From an uncultured Bryobacterales bacterium (GTDB taxonomy: Bacteria; Acidobacteriota; Terriglobia; Bryobacterales; UBA6623): a stretch of 64,000 bases of DNA. The stretch spans positions 2,866,435-2,930,434 of the forward strand of contig OY282420.1 of assembly GCA_958295955.1 (NCBI GenBank), read 5' to 3'. Made by a program: the position numbers and the translations under genes. Numbering within the stretch: position 1 is the stretch's first letter; every line of letters begins with the position of its first letter. Under the pieces are notes generated by a model, which had not been told where the DNA came from, made no database searches, and saw only the letters and a program-made list of their open reading frames with translations. Below, piece by piece: positions 34,846 to 44,471 of the stretch.

Positions 34846-36654
34846 TCACGGGCCGAGGCCGGCGGCGTCGAAGAATGCTGCATCTTCTACGCTGACCGTC
34901 GGAACGACCAGCGCGCGGTCGAGGAAGTCGTTACGCTGCTCGCAACTTGTCTCCGCGATCAGCAGGCAGCCGTGACAGGCGGCGCCCTGCAATTGCCGGG
35001 ATTCGTAGGCGGCGTCCGGCGCATGCTCGGCGCACACCGGGTCGTTCGAGCACAGCAAATTCCCGTCAAGAGCGCGGCGCAGATGCTCCATGAAGCGGCG
35101 GCCTGCTTCGACCAGCCCGCCCAGGGTGCCGTCGGAGTCGGCAGAAGCCGTATAGATCAGGATGCCGTATCCGCTGCCGTCTGCGTACACGCGTTCCCGC
35201 AGAGACCCGACAGGGTACCCGCATTCGAGGGCAATCGACGTCATCAACATGTGGGAGAGCGAATGCAGCAGCACATAGGGCAGTCCGGGGAAGCCGTCTT
35301 CCGGCCGGTTGCGTTCCTTGGCCCATGTCCGCCAGCCGGCCTCGATTTTCCGGCCGCGCGCCCGCACGCCGGGACGCGCCAGCCACCGCTCGATCGCGCC
35401 CGGTTTGAAGGAAACGAACACGCCCTCGCCGCGGTTCTCGACCGCAGGCAGCCAGGTGATCGTCTCGGCCAGCGTCGCCCGCGTGACATCGAGGTCGAGT
35501 TCGCCGTTCTTATCCGGGCTGAACGCCTCGAAACGCGTGAAGCCGAGCAACGACACGACCTCGCGCAGCCGGTGGACCAGCGCCAGCTTGTCGACCATAG
35601 CGAAGAGGGGGTCGTTGCCGGGGCTCCACGCCGCGCGCGGCAAGGTCTCGGCATGGAACCGCGACCGCGGATCGTCTTCGCCGATGCAGGCGCCGCCCTT
35701 ATTGAGAATCTCGAACTCGGCGACCTTGACCGGCGCGTCCGCGCTTGCGCCGCCGCTTTTCTGCAGCCGGTACTCGGCAATCGTGTCCGTATCGGCGATA
35801 CCCGCGAAGGCCGCGGCCAGTTCCGGTATCATCCGGAAGTTGGCGAGCACGCCCAGATCGTCGGCGGCCTTCAGGCGCTCGTAATGGCGCGATACCTTGG
35901 CCGCCAGTCCGGCATCGGATTCCGGCAGTGAGATGACGCTCATCGTCTGCGGGAAGTAGGCGTTGCTGGCCGTGCGCACCAGCAAGCGGGAGGGTTCGTC
36001 GCAAGCCTCCGCTGCGTATTGCCCTATCCACGGCCGCCTGCCGCGGCAGCGGCCGAGCGCGCCGGTCTCGAAAGCCGCCGCCGTGCGGAGCGACTGCTCC
36101 GCGCCGCAATCGCACACGCCGAAGGTATCGGCGATATCGCCGCTCGTGCCGCGCTCCTCGATCCACAAGGGCCGCACGCAAGTCTTGCCGCCTTGATGGA
36201 CGAAAGCCCGCCAATTCAGATCGTCGATATGGCCGCGCCGGCAGCCGCAGACGAAGCGCACCGGCACGACCGGCTTGCGTTTGCCGTCGTCGCCGCGGAA
36301 GCGCCGCCCCTCCAGATGTGACCAGCGCACCAGGCGGCGACGGCGCCACTGCGGGTTGCCGGGCGAGGGCTTTGCGTCCTTGACGATGAACCAAGTGGGA
36401 AAAATGCGCACGCCGACCGGGGCGGGGCGCGCGGCGTTCTCCTCGTGCCGGGGCGGCGTGTACAGTTCGAGCGTCGGCACGTCGAGAAGCCGGCGCAGCT
36501 TGGCGGCGAGTCGCGGTTCGTCGATTTTCTCGCGCCGCAGGAAAGACCAGTCCCGCAAGCCGGAAACGATCACCGAATACTCGGGCAGGTCGAGCATCGC
36601 CCCCGGTCCGTGGATCGTGATCATCCGGCTCTGGCGAACGATGTTGTCAATCAT
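34846..36654 (-). CDS. drmB: DISARM protein DrmB (DUF1998)
   Basis: A 602-residue protein beginning IVRQSRMITIHGPGAMLDLP, typical of DrmB, with zinc-binding cysteine clusters (RFVCGCRRGHIDD, FGVCDCGAE, then ACHGCLLIAETSCEQRNDFLDRA near the end) and the DUF1998 block LPYVLLHSLSHMLM, AIDG-like YGILIYTASADSDGTLGGL. DrmB works with the helicase DrmA in the DISARM anti-phage system, where the pair binds DNA ends and single-strand overhangs. It starts 8 bp after drmA, so translation is probably coupled. No drmC (phospholipase D) follows; a Fic remnant lies there instead. Confidence 0.88.
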   Translation of the reverse strand: MIDNIVRQSRMITIHGPGAMLDLPEYSVIVSGLRDWSFLRREKIDEPRLAAKLRRLLDVPTLELYTPPRHEENAARPAPVGVRIFPTWFIVKDAKPSPGNPQWRRRRLVRWSHLEGRRFRGDDGKRKPVVPVRFVCGCRRGHIDDLNWRAFVHQGGKTCVRPLWIEERGTSGDIADTFGVCDCGAEQSLRTAAAFETGALGRCRGRRPWIGQYAAEACDEPSRLLVRTASNAYFPQTMSVISLPESDAGLAAKVSRHYERLKAADDLGVLANFRMIPELAAAFAGIADTDTIAEYRLQKSGGASADAPVKVAEFEILNKGGACIGEDDPRSRFHAETLPRAAWSPGNDPLFAMVDKLALVHRLREVVSLLGFTRFEAFSPDKNGELDLDVTRATLAETITWLPAVENRGEGVFVSFKPGAIERWLARPGVRARGRKIEAGWRTWAKERNRPEDGFPGLPYVLLHSLSHMLMTSIALECGYPVGSLRERVYADGSGYGILIYTASADSDGTLGGLVEAGRRFMEHLRRALDGNLLCSNDPVCAEHAPDAAYESRQLQGAACHGCLLIAETSCEQRNDFLDRALVVPTVSVEDAAFFDAAGLGP

Positions 36655-36662
36655 CGGATGTT

Positions 36663-39600
36663 CTATGCAATGTCCTTGCCTTCGGGCGTCTTGATCCCCA
36701 GCAGCACGCCCGGCTCCACGTCGCGCAGCGAGCGGGGCGCGCGGAAGCGAAGCTGGGTGTCGTTCAGCATATCCCTGTCGCGGTCGATCATCTCGCGCAG
36801 CAACGGCGTCGAAACGCCGCGCCCCCGGACATAACCGAACGCCGCACCGCCTTGTCCGGCTTCGCGGGCGAGTTGCGCCCAGTCGTCGATGAGGCTCTGT
36901 ACGCGGCCGCTGACGGAATCGCCGAATCCGGCCGGCAGTCCGGCGGCGTGGCTCTGCGCCCGGCCGGCTATCGCCTCGGCGATTTCCAGGGTCTCCGCGT
37001 CGTGGTCTGCGACGTCCTGCGCCGCCGACAACGGCGTCAGCGCCGGAATGCCGAGGCGCGCCAGCGCGACCGTGACCGCCGGCAGGCCGCGGTCCATGGC
37101 GCGCGGCGAGAACGGCGTGACGCTCGTCGCTTCGACGCCGCGGTAGAAGGATTCGTGATAGTTGGCGAAACGCTCGTAGTGCGAGCGGTCGCGCGGCTTG
37201 TGGATGTTCAGCAGCGTCACCACGAGGCCGGGGCGCGACGGGTCGCGTCCGACGCGGCTGGTGGCTTGAATGTATTCGGATGTGGTCTTCGGCTGGCCGG
37301 AAACGACCATCAGACCGAGCCGCATGATGTCAAGGCCGACCGAGATCATGTTCGTAGCCAGCGCCGCGTCGACTCGTCCCTTTTTGCTGAAGTCCAGGGC
37401 GAGCCTGCGCCTGGCCTCCGCGACATCGCCGGCGCCGACGCGCGAGGTCAACTCAACCGGCTCGAACGCGATGCGCCGGTCGGCGAATAGCCCTTCGGCT
37501 TCGTCGAGGCGCTTGCGGCCGGCGTAGGTCAGCAGCCGCGCTCCGACCTCGTCCTCGACAATGCGCCTGGCGCTGCCCAGTTCGCGCAAGGCGTTGAAAT
37601 AGGCGACCGCGGTCATGTACGGATCGGCCGGATTGGGGTCCGCGCCCGCTGCGCCGGCTGCTTCCCAGGCGGCCTGCGCCGCTGCCGGCAGCGTGGTCAT
37701 GGCCCGCAGAAAAATGACCTTCGGTCCGCGTCCCTGCGCAGCGATGCCGAGATAGAGCCGCGTATTTTCCTCATCCTCGGTTACCTGCTCGGCGAAAAAG
37801 GAGTTGCGCCGGTCGATGCCCGGCGGCGGAAACACCTGCACCGACGACCGGTTGAACAGGGCGCGGATCTGCTTGCTTGCCAAGCGCACGGTCGCGGTCG
37901 AGGCGATGATCTTGGGGCGCACTTCCGCGCCGCCGAGCGACCGCGTGCAAAGGCGGTCGACCGCCGTCTCGTAAAGTCCGGTCATGGTGCCGAGCGGTCC
38001 CGAGATGAGGTGCAACTCGTCTTGGACGATCAGATCGGGCGGTCTCGGGCCGCCCGCGCCGCCGCCGAAGAATTTTGCCGTCGCGCCGGTCCACGGCAGG
38101 GCCGCGAACTTGTCCGCCGTCGCGATCATGAAGGCCGGCAGGCGGCGGTAAATCGGCTCGTCCACGGCAACGATGGGCAGATGCCGCCGTCCTCCGTTGA
38201 AGTCGCAATGCCGGTCGGCGCAAGAGACGAGGAGGTCGGTCGGCTCATTGCTGTTCGGGTGCAGCCGAAACGAATGCTTGTCGAACGGCGCGCCGCACCA
38301 AGGGCATTGCCTGAGCGGCAGCGGCGGTTCCCGCGAGCTATCGCGCATAAACCGCAGGGTCTTCACGCGGGCCGTGTTGTCGTTTCCGTCGCCCCTGCGT
38401 CCCATGTAGTTGGGCGTCGCGGCGCTCCCGACCCACAGCGCGATCTCGAAAGGCCATGCGCCGAGCGTCTCAGATGTTTTTTCGCGTTCGAGCTCGAGCG
38501 CGCAGATCAGTGCTGCGGCGCGTCCGAGTTGGTCGAGCGTCAGTAGGCGCAGCGTGTAGCGCATCAACACGGAGAGGCCGCGATGGGCCGGGTCGGGGTG
38601 GCGCAGGCGGCGAAGAACGAGAGTGAAAGCCGCAAGGCCGAGATAGGCTTCCGTTTTGCCGCCGCCGGTCGGGAAGAACAGCAGGTCGACGATTTCGCGT
38701 TCGCTGTGCGTCGGCTCGGCGATGCCGCGCAGATTCATCAGGATGTAGGCAAGTTGGAAGGGGCGCCACGCCGGCGGGTCGACTTGATGGGGTCTTTTAC
38801 CCTCTTCCTGCGCGCGGCGCCGGCGCGCCGCGGCAGCCATGGCGCGGTTGGCGGCGCCGAATGCTTCCAGCACAGCGGGCTCGGCCAGCAGGTCGATGCC
38901 GGCCTGGATGCGATCGGCCGCCTGTGCGGCGCGGGTTGCCAATTTGCCGGCGACTTCCTTTCGTCGGCCGGTAAAGGCGCCCGCTCCGGTGCGCTGATCG
39001 TCGACCCAGCCGCGATATTGCCGCACCAGCGGATCCAATAGTTGTTTGGCGTGCGCCGCATCGGTCACCGCGCCGAGCTTCTCCATGTCGAATTCGACGC
39101 CGGCGATGCGGGCCGGCTCCACCCGCTCGACGCCGGCCCGCGGCATCCATTCGGTATGCACCCGCCGGCATTCGCCATCCGCGATGTCGGCGCGGGCCGC
39201 GACGTTGTGGCCGACCGCGTATTCGGCGGCGTCGCGGTAGTGCAGATCGGCCAGGCGCTCGTCCCAATCGTCGCTGTCGAGGCCGCGCAGGTCGCGGCGC
39301 GGGACAAGCGGAAGATCGGTCTCGACGCTCATCTCGACCTGGAAGGCGAAAGCTGTGTCCTGCAAGTCGCCGTCCGCGGCCGGCGGCCGGCGGTTGACGA
39401 CAAACAGCGAAACCGCGCGGATGTTCCGGTCGCCGTCGGGCGTCCGTATTGTGGTCGGCCGCACGAGGCAGACAAGCTTGAGGCCGCCGCTGCCGGGAAT
39501 GTCGTAGTCTGCCGGCGCGCCGACCGGAACGGCTGCAAGGTCGACGGCTACAGATTCCGCGCGTGGTTGGCGAACCCAGGGCGGCCTGCCCTCCCTGTCG

Positions 39601-40052
39601 GCCCTGCCGCCGGCGGGCGGCCCCTCCCGTTCCGCGGCGTTTCGCTCCTCTGCGCCGGGTTCGAGCGCATAATAGCCCCACGACACCGCAGCTTCGAGGC
39701 GCGATGTCTGCTCATCGACGAGGATGCTCAGCCCCAGCGATGACGGCAAGAAGACACGTTTGCCGCTGCCGCGGTCGGGCGTATTCGAGTCGTCGCCCCC
39801 GTGGGGAGGCTCGGCGGGCTCGTCGAATTCCTCTTCGCTGTCCTGCGTCCGCTGCTCGTGCGGCGCATCGGTCGGCGCCAGAAAGCCGGTCAGGTACCAG
39901 CGTGACGGCGCCTGCGGCAGGCGTTCGCGCTGCAAGTCCCGGTCGTGGGGCCGCGGGCCGATCAGGTCGAGCCGCAGCGCATCGACCAGCAGTTCGCGGA
40001 CCGCCGGGGAATCGGCGGGGGCCTGTCGAGCGGTCTTGGCGGCGGCGGTCAT
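36663..40052 (-). CDS. drmA: DISARM helicase DrmA
   Basis: A 1129-residue SF2-type helicase. Walker A is in LLFFPTGGGKTEAYLG, the Walker B-like motif in LIVQDELHLISGPLGTM, motif III in KIIASTATVR and the C-terminal helicase core in ALATNMISVGLDIMRLG with YIQATSRVGRD. A cysteine pair set (CPWCGAPF, SCADRHCDF) is inserted between the lobes, as in DrmA. The N-terminal about 400 residues are acidic and variable. DrmA-DrmB is the core of DISARM. It follows the PIN gene by 25 bp. Confidence 0.9.
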   Translation of the reverse strand: MTAAAKTARQAPADSPAVRELLVDALRLDLIGPRPHDRDLQRERLPQAPSRWYLTGFLAPTDAPHEQRTQDSEEEFDEPAEPPHGGDDSNTPDRGSGKRVFLPSSLGLSILVDEQTSRLEAAVSWGYYALEPGAEERNAAEREGPPAGGRADREGRPPWVRQPRAESVAVDLAAVPVGAPADYDIPGSGGLKLVCLVRPTTIRTPDGDRNIRAVSLFVVNRRPPAADGDLQDTAFAFQVEMSVETDLPLVPRRDLRGLDSDDWDERLADLHYRDAAEYAVGHNVAARADIADGECRRVHTEWMPRAGVERVEPARIAGVEFDMEKLGAVTDAAHAKQLLDPLVRQYRGWVDDQRTGAGAFTGRRKEVAGKLATRAAQAADRIQAGIDLLAEPAVLEAFGAANRAMAAAARRRRAQEEGKRPHQVDPPAWRPFQLAYILMNLRGIAEPTHSEREIVDLLFFPTGGGKTEAYLGLAAFTLVLRRLRHPDPAHRGLSVLMRYTLRLLTLDQLGRAAALICALELEREKTSETLGAWPFEIALWVGSAATPNYMGRRGDGNDNTARVKTLRFMRDSSREPPLPLRQCPWCGAPFDKHSFRLHPNSNEPTDLLVSCADRHCDFNGGRRHLPIVAVDEPIYRRLPAFMIATADKFAALPWTGATAKFFGGGAGGPRPPDLIVQDELHLISGPLGTMTGLYETAVDRLCTRSLGGAEVRPKIIASTATVRLASKQIRALFNRSSVQVFPPPGIDRRNSFFAEQVTEDEENTRLYLGIAAQGRGPKVIFLRAMTTLPAAAQAAWEAAGAAGADPNPADPYMTAVAYFNALRELGSARRIVEDEVGARLLTYAGRKRLDEAEGLFADRRIAFEPVELTSRVGAGDVAEARRRLALDFSKKGRVDAALATNMISVGLDIMRLGLMVVSGQPKTTSEYIQATSRVGRDPSRPGLVVTLLNIHKPRDRSHYERFANYHESFYRGVEATSVTPFSPRAMDRGLPAVTVALARLGIPALTPLSAAQDVADHDAETLEIAEAIAGRAQSHAAGLPAGFGDSVSGRVQSLIDDWAQLAREAGQGGAAFGYVRGRGVSTPLLREMIDRDRDMLNDTQLRFRAPRSLRDVEPGVLLGIKTPEGKDIA

Positions 40053-40077
40053 GAGCGGCGGATTCTTCTATCCTCGA

Positions 40078-40554
40078 TTATGCATGTTGCGGGCACAACT
40101 GCTTCACCGTGATCGAGAGATTGCGCAGGAGGGCGTGCTGTTGGCGCCAATCGCTGTCTGTCGCGTTGAGGATCAAGGCGTTCGCTGCAACGGCGACTGC
40201 CAGAAATTTGCGGTCGTCTCGATCAAGCGTGTTTTGCGGCAGTTCGGCGAAGCCCTGTTTGTCGTCGCCCACGGGCGTGACCGGGACAAGCGACACCCTT
40301 GACTGATCCGAGTGCATGTGATCGGAGACATATTTGAAGAACGCGTCGCCGACACCGGGTTGCCCCCGGAAGTTCAGGCGTCGCTTATACTCTTTCCAAA
40401 TCAAGTCTAGATCGTCCAGGATTACCACTGTCCCATCCGACCCAACATCGCGGATCGCCTTGGCGCACTCCAACTGGCACGGCTCGTCGGCATGAGTGCC
40501 GCGGCCATTGGCGGCAATTGGGACATTCGTGTCCACGACGACTTTGCCGCTCAT
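40078..40554 (-). CDS. PIN-domain nuclease-like protein
   Basis: A 158-residue protein. Acidic residues typical of the PIN active site are placed as expected: VVVDTNVPIAANG (Asp8), PCQLECAKAI (Glu), TLDRDDRKFLAVAVAA and LILNATDSDW (Asp cluster). PIN nucleases cut RNA or single-stranded nucleic acid and are often the effectors of toxin or abortive-infection modules. The start overlaps the ATPase stop (ATGA), so the two are translated together. The pair is spliced between drmMI and drmA and is not a standard DISARM gene. Confidence 0.8.
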   Translation of the reverse strand: MSGKVVVDTNVPIAANGRGTHADEPCQLECAKAIRDVGSDGTVVILDDLDLIWKEYKRRLNFRGQPGVGDAFFKYVSDHMHSDQSRVSLVPVTPVGDDKQGFAELPQNTLDRDDRKFLAVAVAANALILNATDSDWRQQHALLRNLSITVKQLCPQHA

Positions 40555-41915
40555 CGATCACCGTTGAGCTTGCGCTCCAGACCGGCAATTCTGATCGCGG
40601 AAATCTCGCCCAACTCGTCGCCGAAGAAGTTGTCGGGCCAATTCCGGATCTCGCCCCACTCATTGAGCTCGAGATCGGAGAGAGTTGCGGCGCCCTCGGT
40701 CATCGACGTGAAGTAGAGCTTGACATCCTCCGGGGCCGCCCGGCCTTCCGCAACGCGGCGTTGCAACCGCCGCAACAAGTGCTCGCTGTGACTCTCCACG
40801 ATGACCTGCACGTTGCGGGCGCCGGCAGCGGCGAGGATGACGTCGGCCAGACCGCTCTGGGCGGAAGGGTGCAGGTGGATTTCCGGATGTTCCAACAGAA
40901 CGATGGATCCCTCGGGAACGTAATAAAGGAGAACCAGCGCGGGCAGAACCTGAGACACGCCGAAACCGACGTCCGTCAACATCGCGGCGGCGCCCGCGTG
41001 GTCTTTTTTGACACGGACCCGGTAGAGCTTGGACCCCTCGGCGATCTCGCAGACATCGAACGAGTCGATCAGGCCGAGTTCCTTGAGCCAATGCGCAATC
41101 ATCTCCTGGAACGGCTTGTACCGTTTGCGTGTCCCGAGATTCCGCTGTTCCCGGCCTGCCGTTGCCGCCAGAATCGCATCGACCGTGCGTTCCCCGCGCG
41201 ACCCGACATCTGTCGGACCCGACCCGGCCCAGAGATACTCCCGCGCGGGACGCTCCCGCAGCGGACCAAGGTAGAAAATGCCGTCCATCAGGCGCTCGTA
41301 TTCGACCTCGAAGTCGCTGAGGAAGTCCGCGTTCCTATAGAACGCCCGCGTTTGCTCCGGGAAAAGATGGGTCTTGACCGGGCCTGGCAGCGGCCAGGCC
41401 CGCCCGCGGTTGCGGGCAAACCGGAAGCCGGCGGCGCCGCTCGCCGAAAGCTGAAATTCGGTCGATCCTTCACTCGCCGGCTCCAAGGTAAAAACCGCCT
41501 CCCCGAATTTGTACGTCAGGCGGTGGACCCAGGGTTTCACACGCCTCAGTCCCACCCCGCACCCCGTTTGCAGCCGTTTCGCTTGAAACAGAACGTCCGA
41601 TCGCCGACCTGCCGGATCGCCGACCCTCAACGTTTTGGGCAGGGTCCAGTCGAGGCGCCAGTCAATCCGCGCTTCTTCGTCGTGCCGGTGAACCAAGTCG
41701 TGGAAACTCCCCAGGTTGACAAGGGCGTTCGGACCTCCGAAGTCCAGCGCCAAGCCGCGGTCGGTCGCATTCTTGGTCTGCTTGAGCATGAGCAGGAACT
41801 GGAGCGCGCTGCTCTTGCCCGAGCTGTTGGCTCCGAACAGCCCGGTGACCTTGCCGAGCGGCATGTCCAGCTCGCGCCATGCCTTGAAGTTGGCGATCTT
41901 CAGTTTTTCAAGCAT
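40551..41915 (-). CDS. DUF3696-type AAA/ABC-like ATPase, partner of PIN nuclease
   Basis: A 454-residue SMC/ABC-like ATPase: Walker A GLFGANSSGKSSALQFL (residues 28-38), signature region TDVGFGVSQVLPAL, Walker B SIVLLEHPEIHLHP, H-loop VIVESHSEHLLRRL, and the C-terminal GEIRNWPDNFFGDELGEI that marks DUF3696. Such ATPases act as sensors or regulators of a linked nuclease in several anti-phage modules. It is followed with 4-bp overlap by the PIN gene. A short frame 41939-41992 (MTHSYGLGRR, then GIRPVR) ends just upstream and echoes the C-terminus of the ATPase at 50402. Confidence 0.85.
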   Translation of the reverse strand: MLEKLKIANFKAWRELDMPLGKVTGLFGANSSGKSSALQFLLMLKQTKNATDRGLALDFGGPNALVNLGSFHDLVHRHDEEARIDWRLDWTLPKTLRVGDPAGRRSDVLFQAKRLQTGCGVGLRRVKPWVHRLTYKFGEAVFTLEPASEGSTEFQLSASGAAGFRFARNRGRAWPLPGPVKTHLFPEQTRAFYRNADFLSDFEVEYERLMDGIFYLGPLRERPAREYLWAGSGPTDVGSRGERTVDAILAATAGREQRNLGTRKRYKPFQEMIAHWLKELGLIDSFDVCEIAEGSKLYRVRVKKDHAGAAAMLTDVGFGVSQVLPALVLLYYVPEGSIVLLEHPEIHLHPSAQSGLADVILAAAGARNVQVIVESHSEHLLRRLQRRVAEGRAAPEDVKLYFTSMTEGAATLSDLELNEWGEIRNWPDNFFGDELGEISAIRIAGLERKLNGDR

Positions 41916-41936
41916 GGTCTTCCCGCCAAACTTGCC

Positions 41937-41981
41937 GTTCAGCGAACGGGCCTTATTCCGCTTCTTCGTCCGAGGCCGTAT
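41937..41981. repeat. 45-bp segment also found at 50399-50443 (copy 1)
   Basis: 36 of 45 positions match the segment at 50399-50443, starting with 14 identical bases (GTTCAGCGAACGGG) and ending with GGCCGTAT. On the minus strand it encodes YGLGRRSGIRPVR and a stop, against YGLGRRGGVRPVR and a stop in the cassette ATPase. It looks like the leftover 3' end of a second copy of that gene, now just upstream of the ATPase-PIN pair. Confidence 0.6.
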
Positions 41982-42021
41982 GAGTGCGTCATCGTCGAAG
42001 TCTTTCGGATGCCGCTTGCCC

Positions 42022-44468
42022 TTAAGACATGATAGCCTTGCCGGTTACGGCGCTGGGGCGCCGTTCTTGGCGGGCGCGTTCGGCGTTCAGCGCCGGCAGG
42101 CGGGACAGGATTTCGTCGCGGACCGCGTCGGGCCAGCGGTGGCGCCAAGGCTTTTTCTTCTTGCCCCATGCTTCTTCGTCGACCGCGTAGTCGAGCAGGA
42201 ATGCGCAGTCGGTGGCGATATCCCGCCAGCCGTAGGTGTCGAGAACGGCGCGGTCCATCGCCGCGTGCAGCTCGCGCAGCTTGGCGATTTGCGGGCTGCG
42301 TTCCTCGGGGTCGTGGAAGCGGTTGTAGGTCTTGGTCAGGCCCTCGCCATTCGCGAGCATCAGCGCCGCGCGGAACTCGTAATATTCCCTGCCCGCGGCT
42401 TCCAGTGCCGGATGCGTTGCCCAGCCATCGGGGAAAGGGAAGGTCTCGAAACACTCGGAGGGGGTATAGCGAAGGTCGTCCTTCATCGACGAACCGAAGA
42501 ACCGCGCCCAGATTTCGTGGGCCCGGGATTGGAGGGCGCAGAAGGCGGCGTAGGTGTCATAGGGAAAGACAATCAGCCCGTCCGCGTAAATCATGTCTTT
42601 CGGCAGGAACGTAAATGCCGCTTGCTGCCCGACGCGGGAGATCGCCAACACGCGGCCCAGCCCAGTGATGGCGACGTGCAGTTTCGGGCGCGACCTTATA
42701 AACTGCCACCATTTCTCTCTCGCACCTCTGTCGTTTTGTGCATCCCGTTCCGGCTTCACCTTCTCCTCCACAATCGTCAGTAGTTCCGGCCAGTCCGCCG
42801 CTACTGGAGCGGGATAGTCCAGCGGCACGATTCCCGCCTGCAACCATTCTCTGCGTCGGTCTTCGCCGGCTTTCCGCCATTCTTGCCCCAAGTCTTCCCG
42901 GCGCAGCGGATAATCCCGGAAATTGACGACATAGCGGTGATGCTTGTGAGTCGGGCTTGTGTTGACTTCTTCGCCGCCGATGTAGGGAAAAATGATCTCC
43001 CGGTTGCGCGGGTTCTCGTCGATCAGCCGCTGCATCGCGGCGAGCGGAGTGGCAATGCCCTTACTGTCCGTGTCGTCGAAGGTGAAGCCCATGCCGAGAA
43101 CGATGCTGCCCTGAAAGCTTTTCCGCGCATTGGCCTTGAGCAGCGCCGGGTCGTCGTGGCCGCCGCGATGGAACAGGAACGCGGAGATCGTTTCCACTTC
43201 CCGGCCGTCGAGCTTCTTCGGGCCTGCCGGAAGCCCCTTGGCGATGTGGGCCACGCTGACGACAACGGCCGCCTCTCCGGGCCACTTGATCCTGCGGCGG
43301 GCGTTGTAGATGGCGCCGCCGTTCTTGCAGATCCAGCGCAGACCGGTCGCGCGCGTATCGCCTTGGCCGATGGTGTTCGTGGCGATGAGGCCGAGCCCAC
43401 CCCCCGTACGAAGAAGGGCGAACGAACGGCGAAAAAAATGGGCCGCGAGGTCGGCGTTGCCGTGGCTCTCCGCGTGCATCTGCTTGAGCCAGTCGGGGTA
43501 GCCCGCAACGTTCGCCTTCGCGACCGTGTTCTTGCCGGCGAACGGCGGGTTGCCGACAATGGAGTCGAAGCCCGGGTTCTCGCGGTTAAACACTTCAGGG
43601 AACTCGAGCTCCCAGTGGAACGGCGCGAGCGGCGGCTTCATGTCCGCAAGCGGGGCGGGAAGACGGCCGGCATTGCGCGCAACCAGGTGCGCATATTCGC
43701 TGCGTTTGCGCTCGCGCTCCTGCGGCTTGCTTGCGGCAAAGAACGCGGCCGGCGCCAGGTCGCCGAACCGGCGGACGCTTTGCATCTCGCGCTGCGCTTC
43801 CTGCCAAAGCTCGCGCAACTCCCGCTCGGGCGCCCCCTCGCCGGCAGCGCGGATCCGCCGGCGCAGTTCCGCGGCCCGCGCCGTATGCCCGCTCACCCGG
43901 ACGGTCTCGATGCCTTTCTGGAAGGGGGGCGCGTCCGCCTTCCAGTGGAACCCTTCGATCTGCCGCGGGGTCAGTCCCAGCAGCGAATCGCCGCGGCGCA
44001 GGGCGTGGTCGATGAAGGTGAACTCATGGTCGCCGGCGAACGTGGCCAGCCACAGCGACAGCCGCGCCAGATCGACGGCCATCGGGTTCTTGTCCACGCC
44101 GTAGAGGCAGCGCCGGCATCGTCCTCCGCTGGAACCACCCAAGTCGGCACCAGCACGGCGTGCAGTTCCGGCAGGGAGATTTCGAGTGCTTGGGCATGCG
44201 CGGCCGCATCCACGAGGTCGCCCTGCTCCCAGCCGAGATAGTCGCGGAACAGCCGCCGCAGATCGGGCGCGCGCCGGCGGGTTGCGGCGCCCTTGCCCTG
44301 TTCTTCCAACAACTCGCAGAAATCGCGCCGCCGGCCCGAGACGTTGCGGTCGGGGACGACTTGGGCGTCCGCCATGACCGCGGGCGCAACGACGAGGCCG
44401 ACAGGCTGGACGAAGCCGAGCCATTCCTGGTGCGCGAAGATCAGGCTGCGCCGTTCGCGGTCCGCCAC
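42022..44468 (-). pseudogene. drmMI: DISARM methyltransferase DrmMI with internal deletion and frameshift
   Basis: The N-terminal 110 or so codons from 44468 (MADRERRSLIFAHQEWLGF, LPELHAVLVPTWVVPAEDD) are in one frame. At about 44110-44130 the sequence jumps to the other frame with RRCLYGVDKNPMAVDLARL and then runs open to 42022. The segment that should carry the SAM-binding motif I (PxxGSGAFL-like) is missing. The catalytic NPPF is present (IVGNPPFAGKN), followed by a target-recognition region (ATGLRWICKNGG, RYTPSECFETFPFP). An intact DrmMI is clearly longer. As it stands the gene should make no active N6-adenine methylase. Confidence 0.75.
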
Positions 44469-44471
44469 GGC

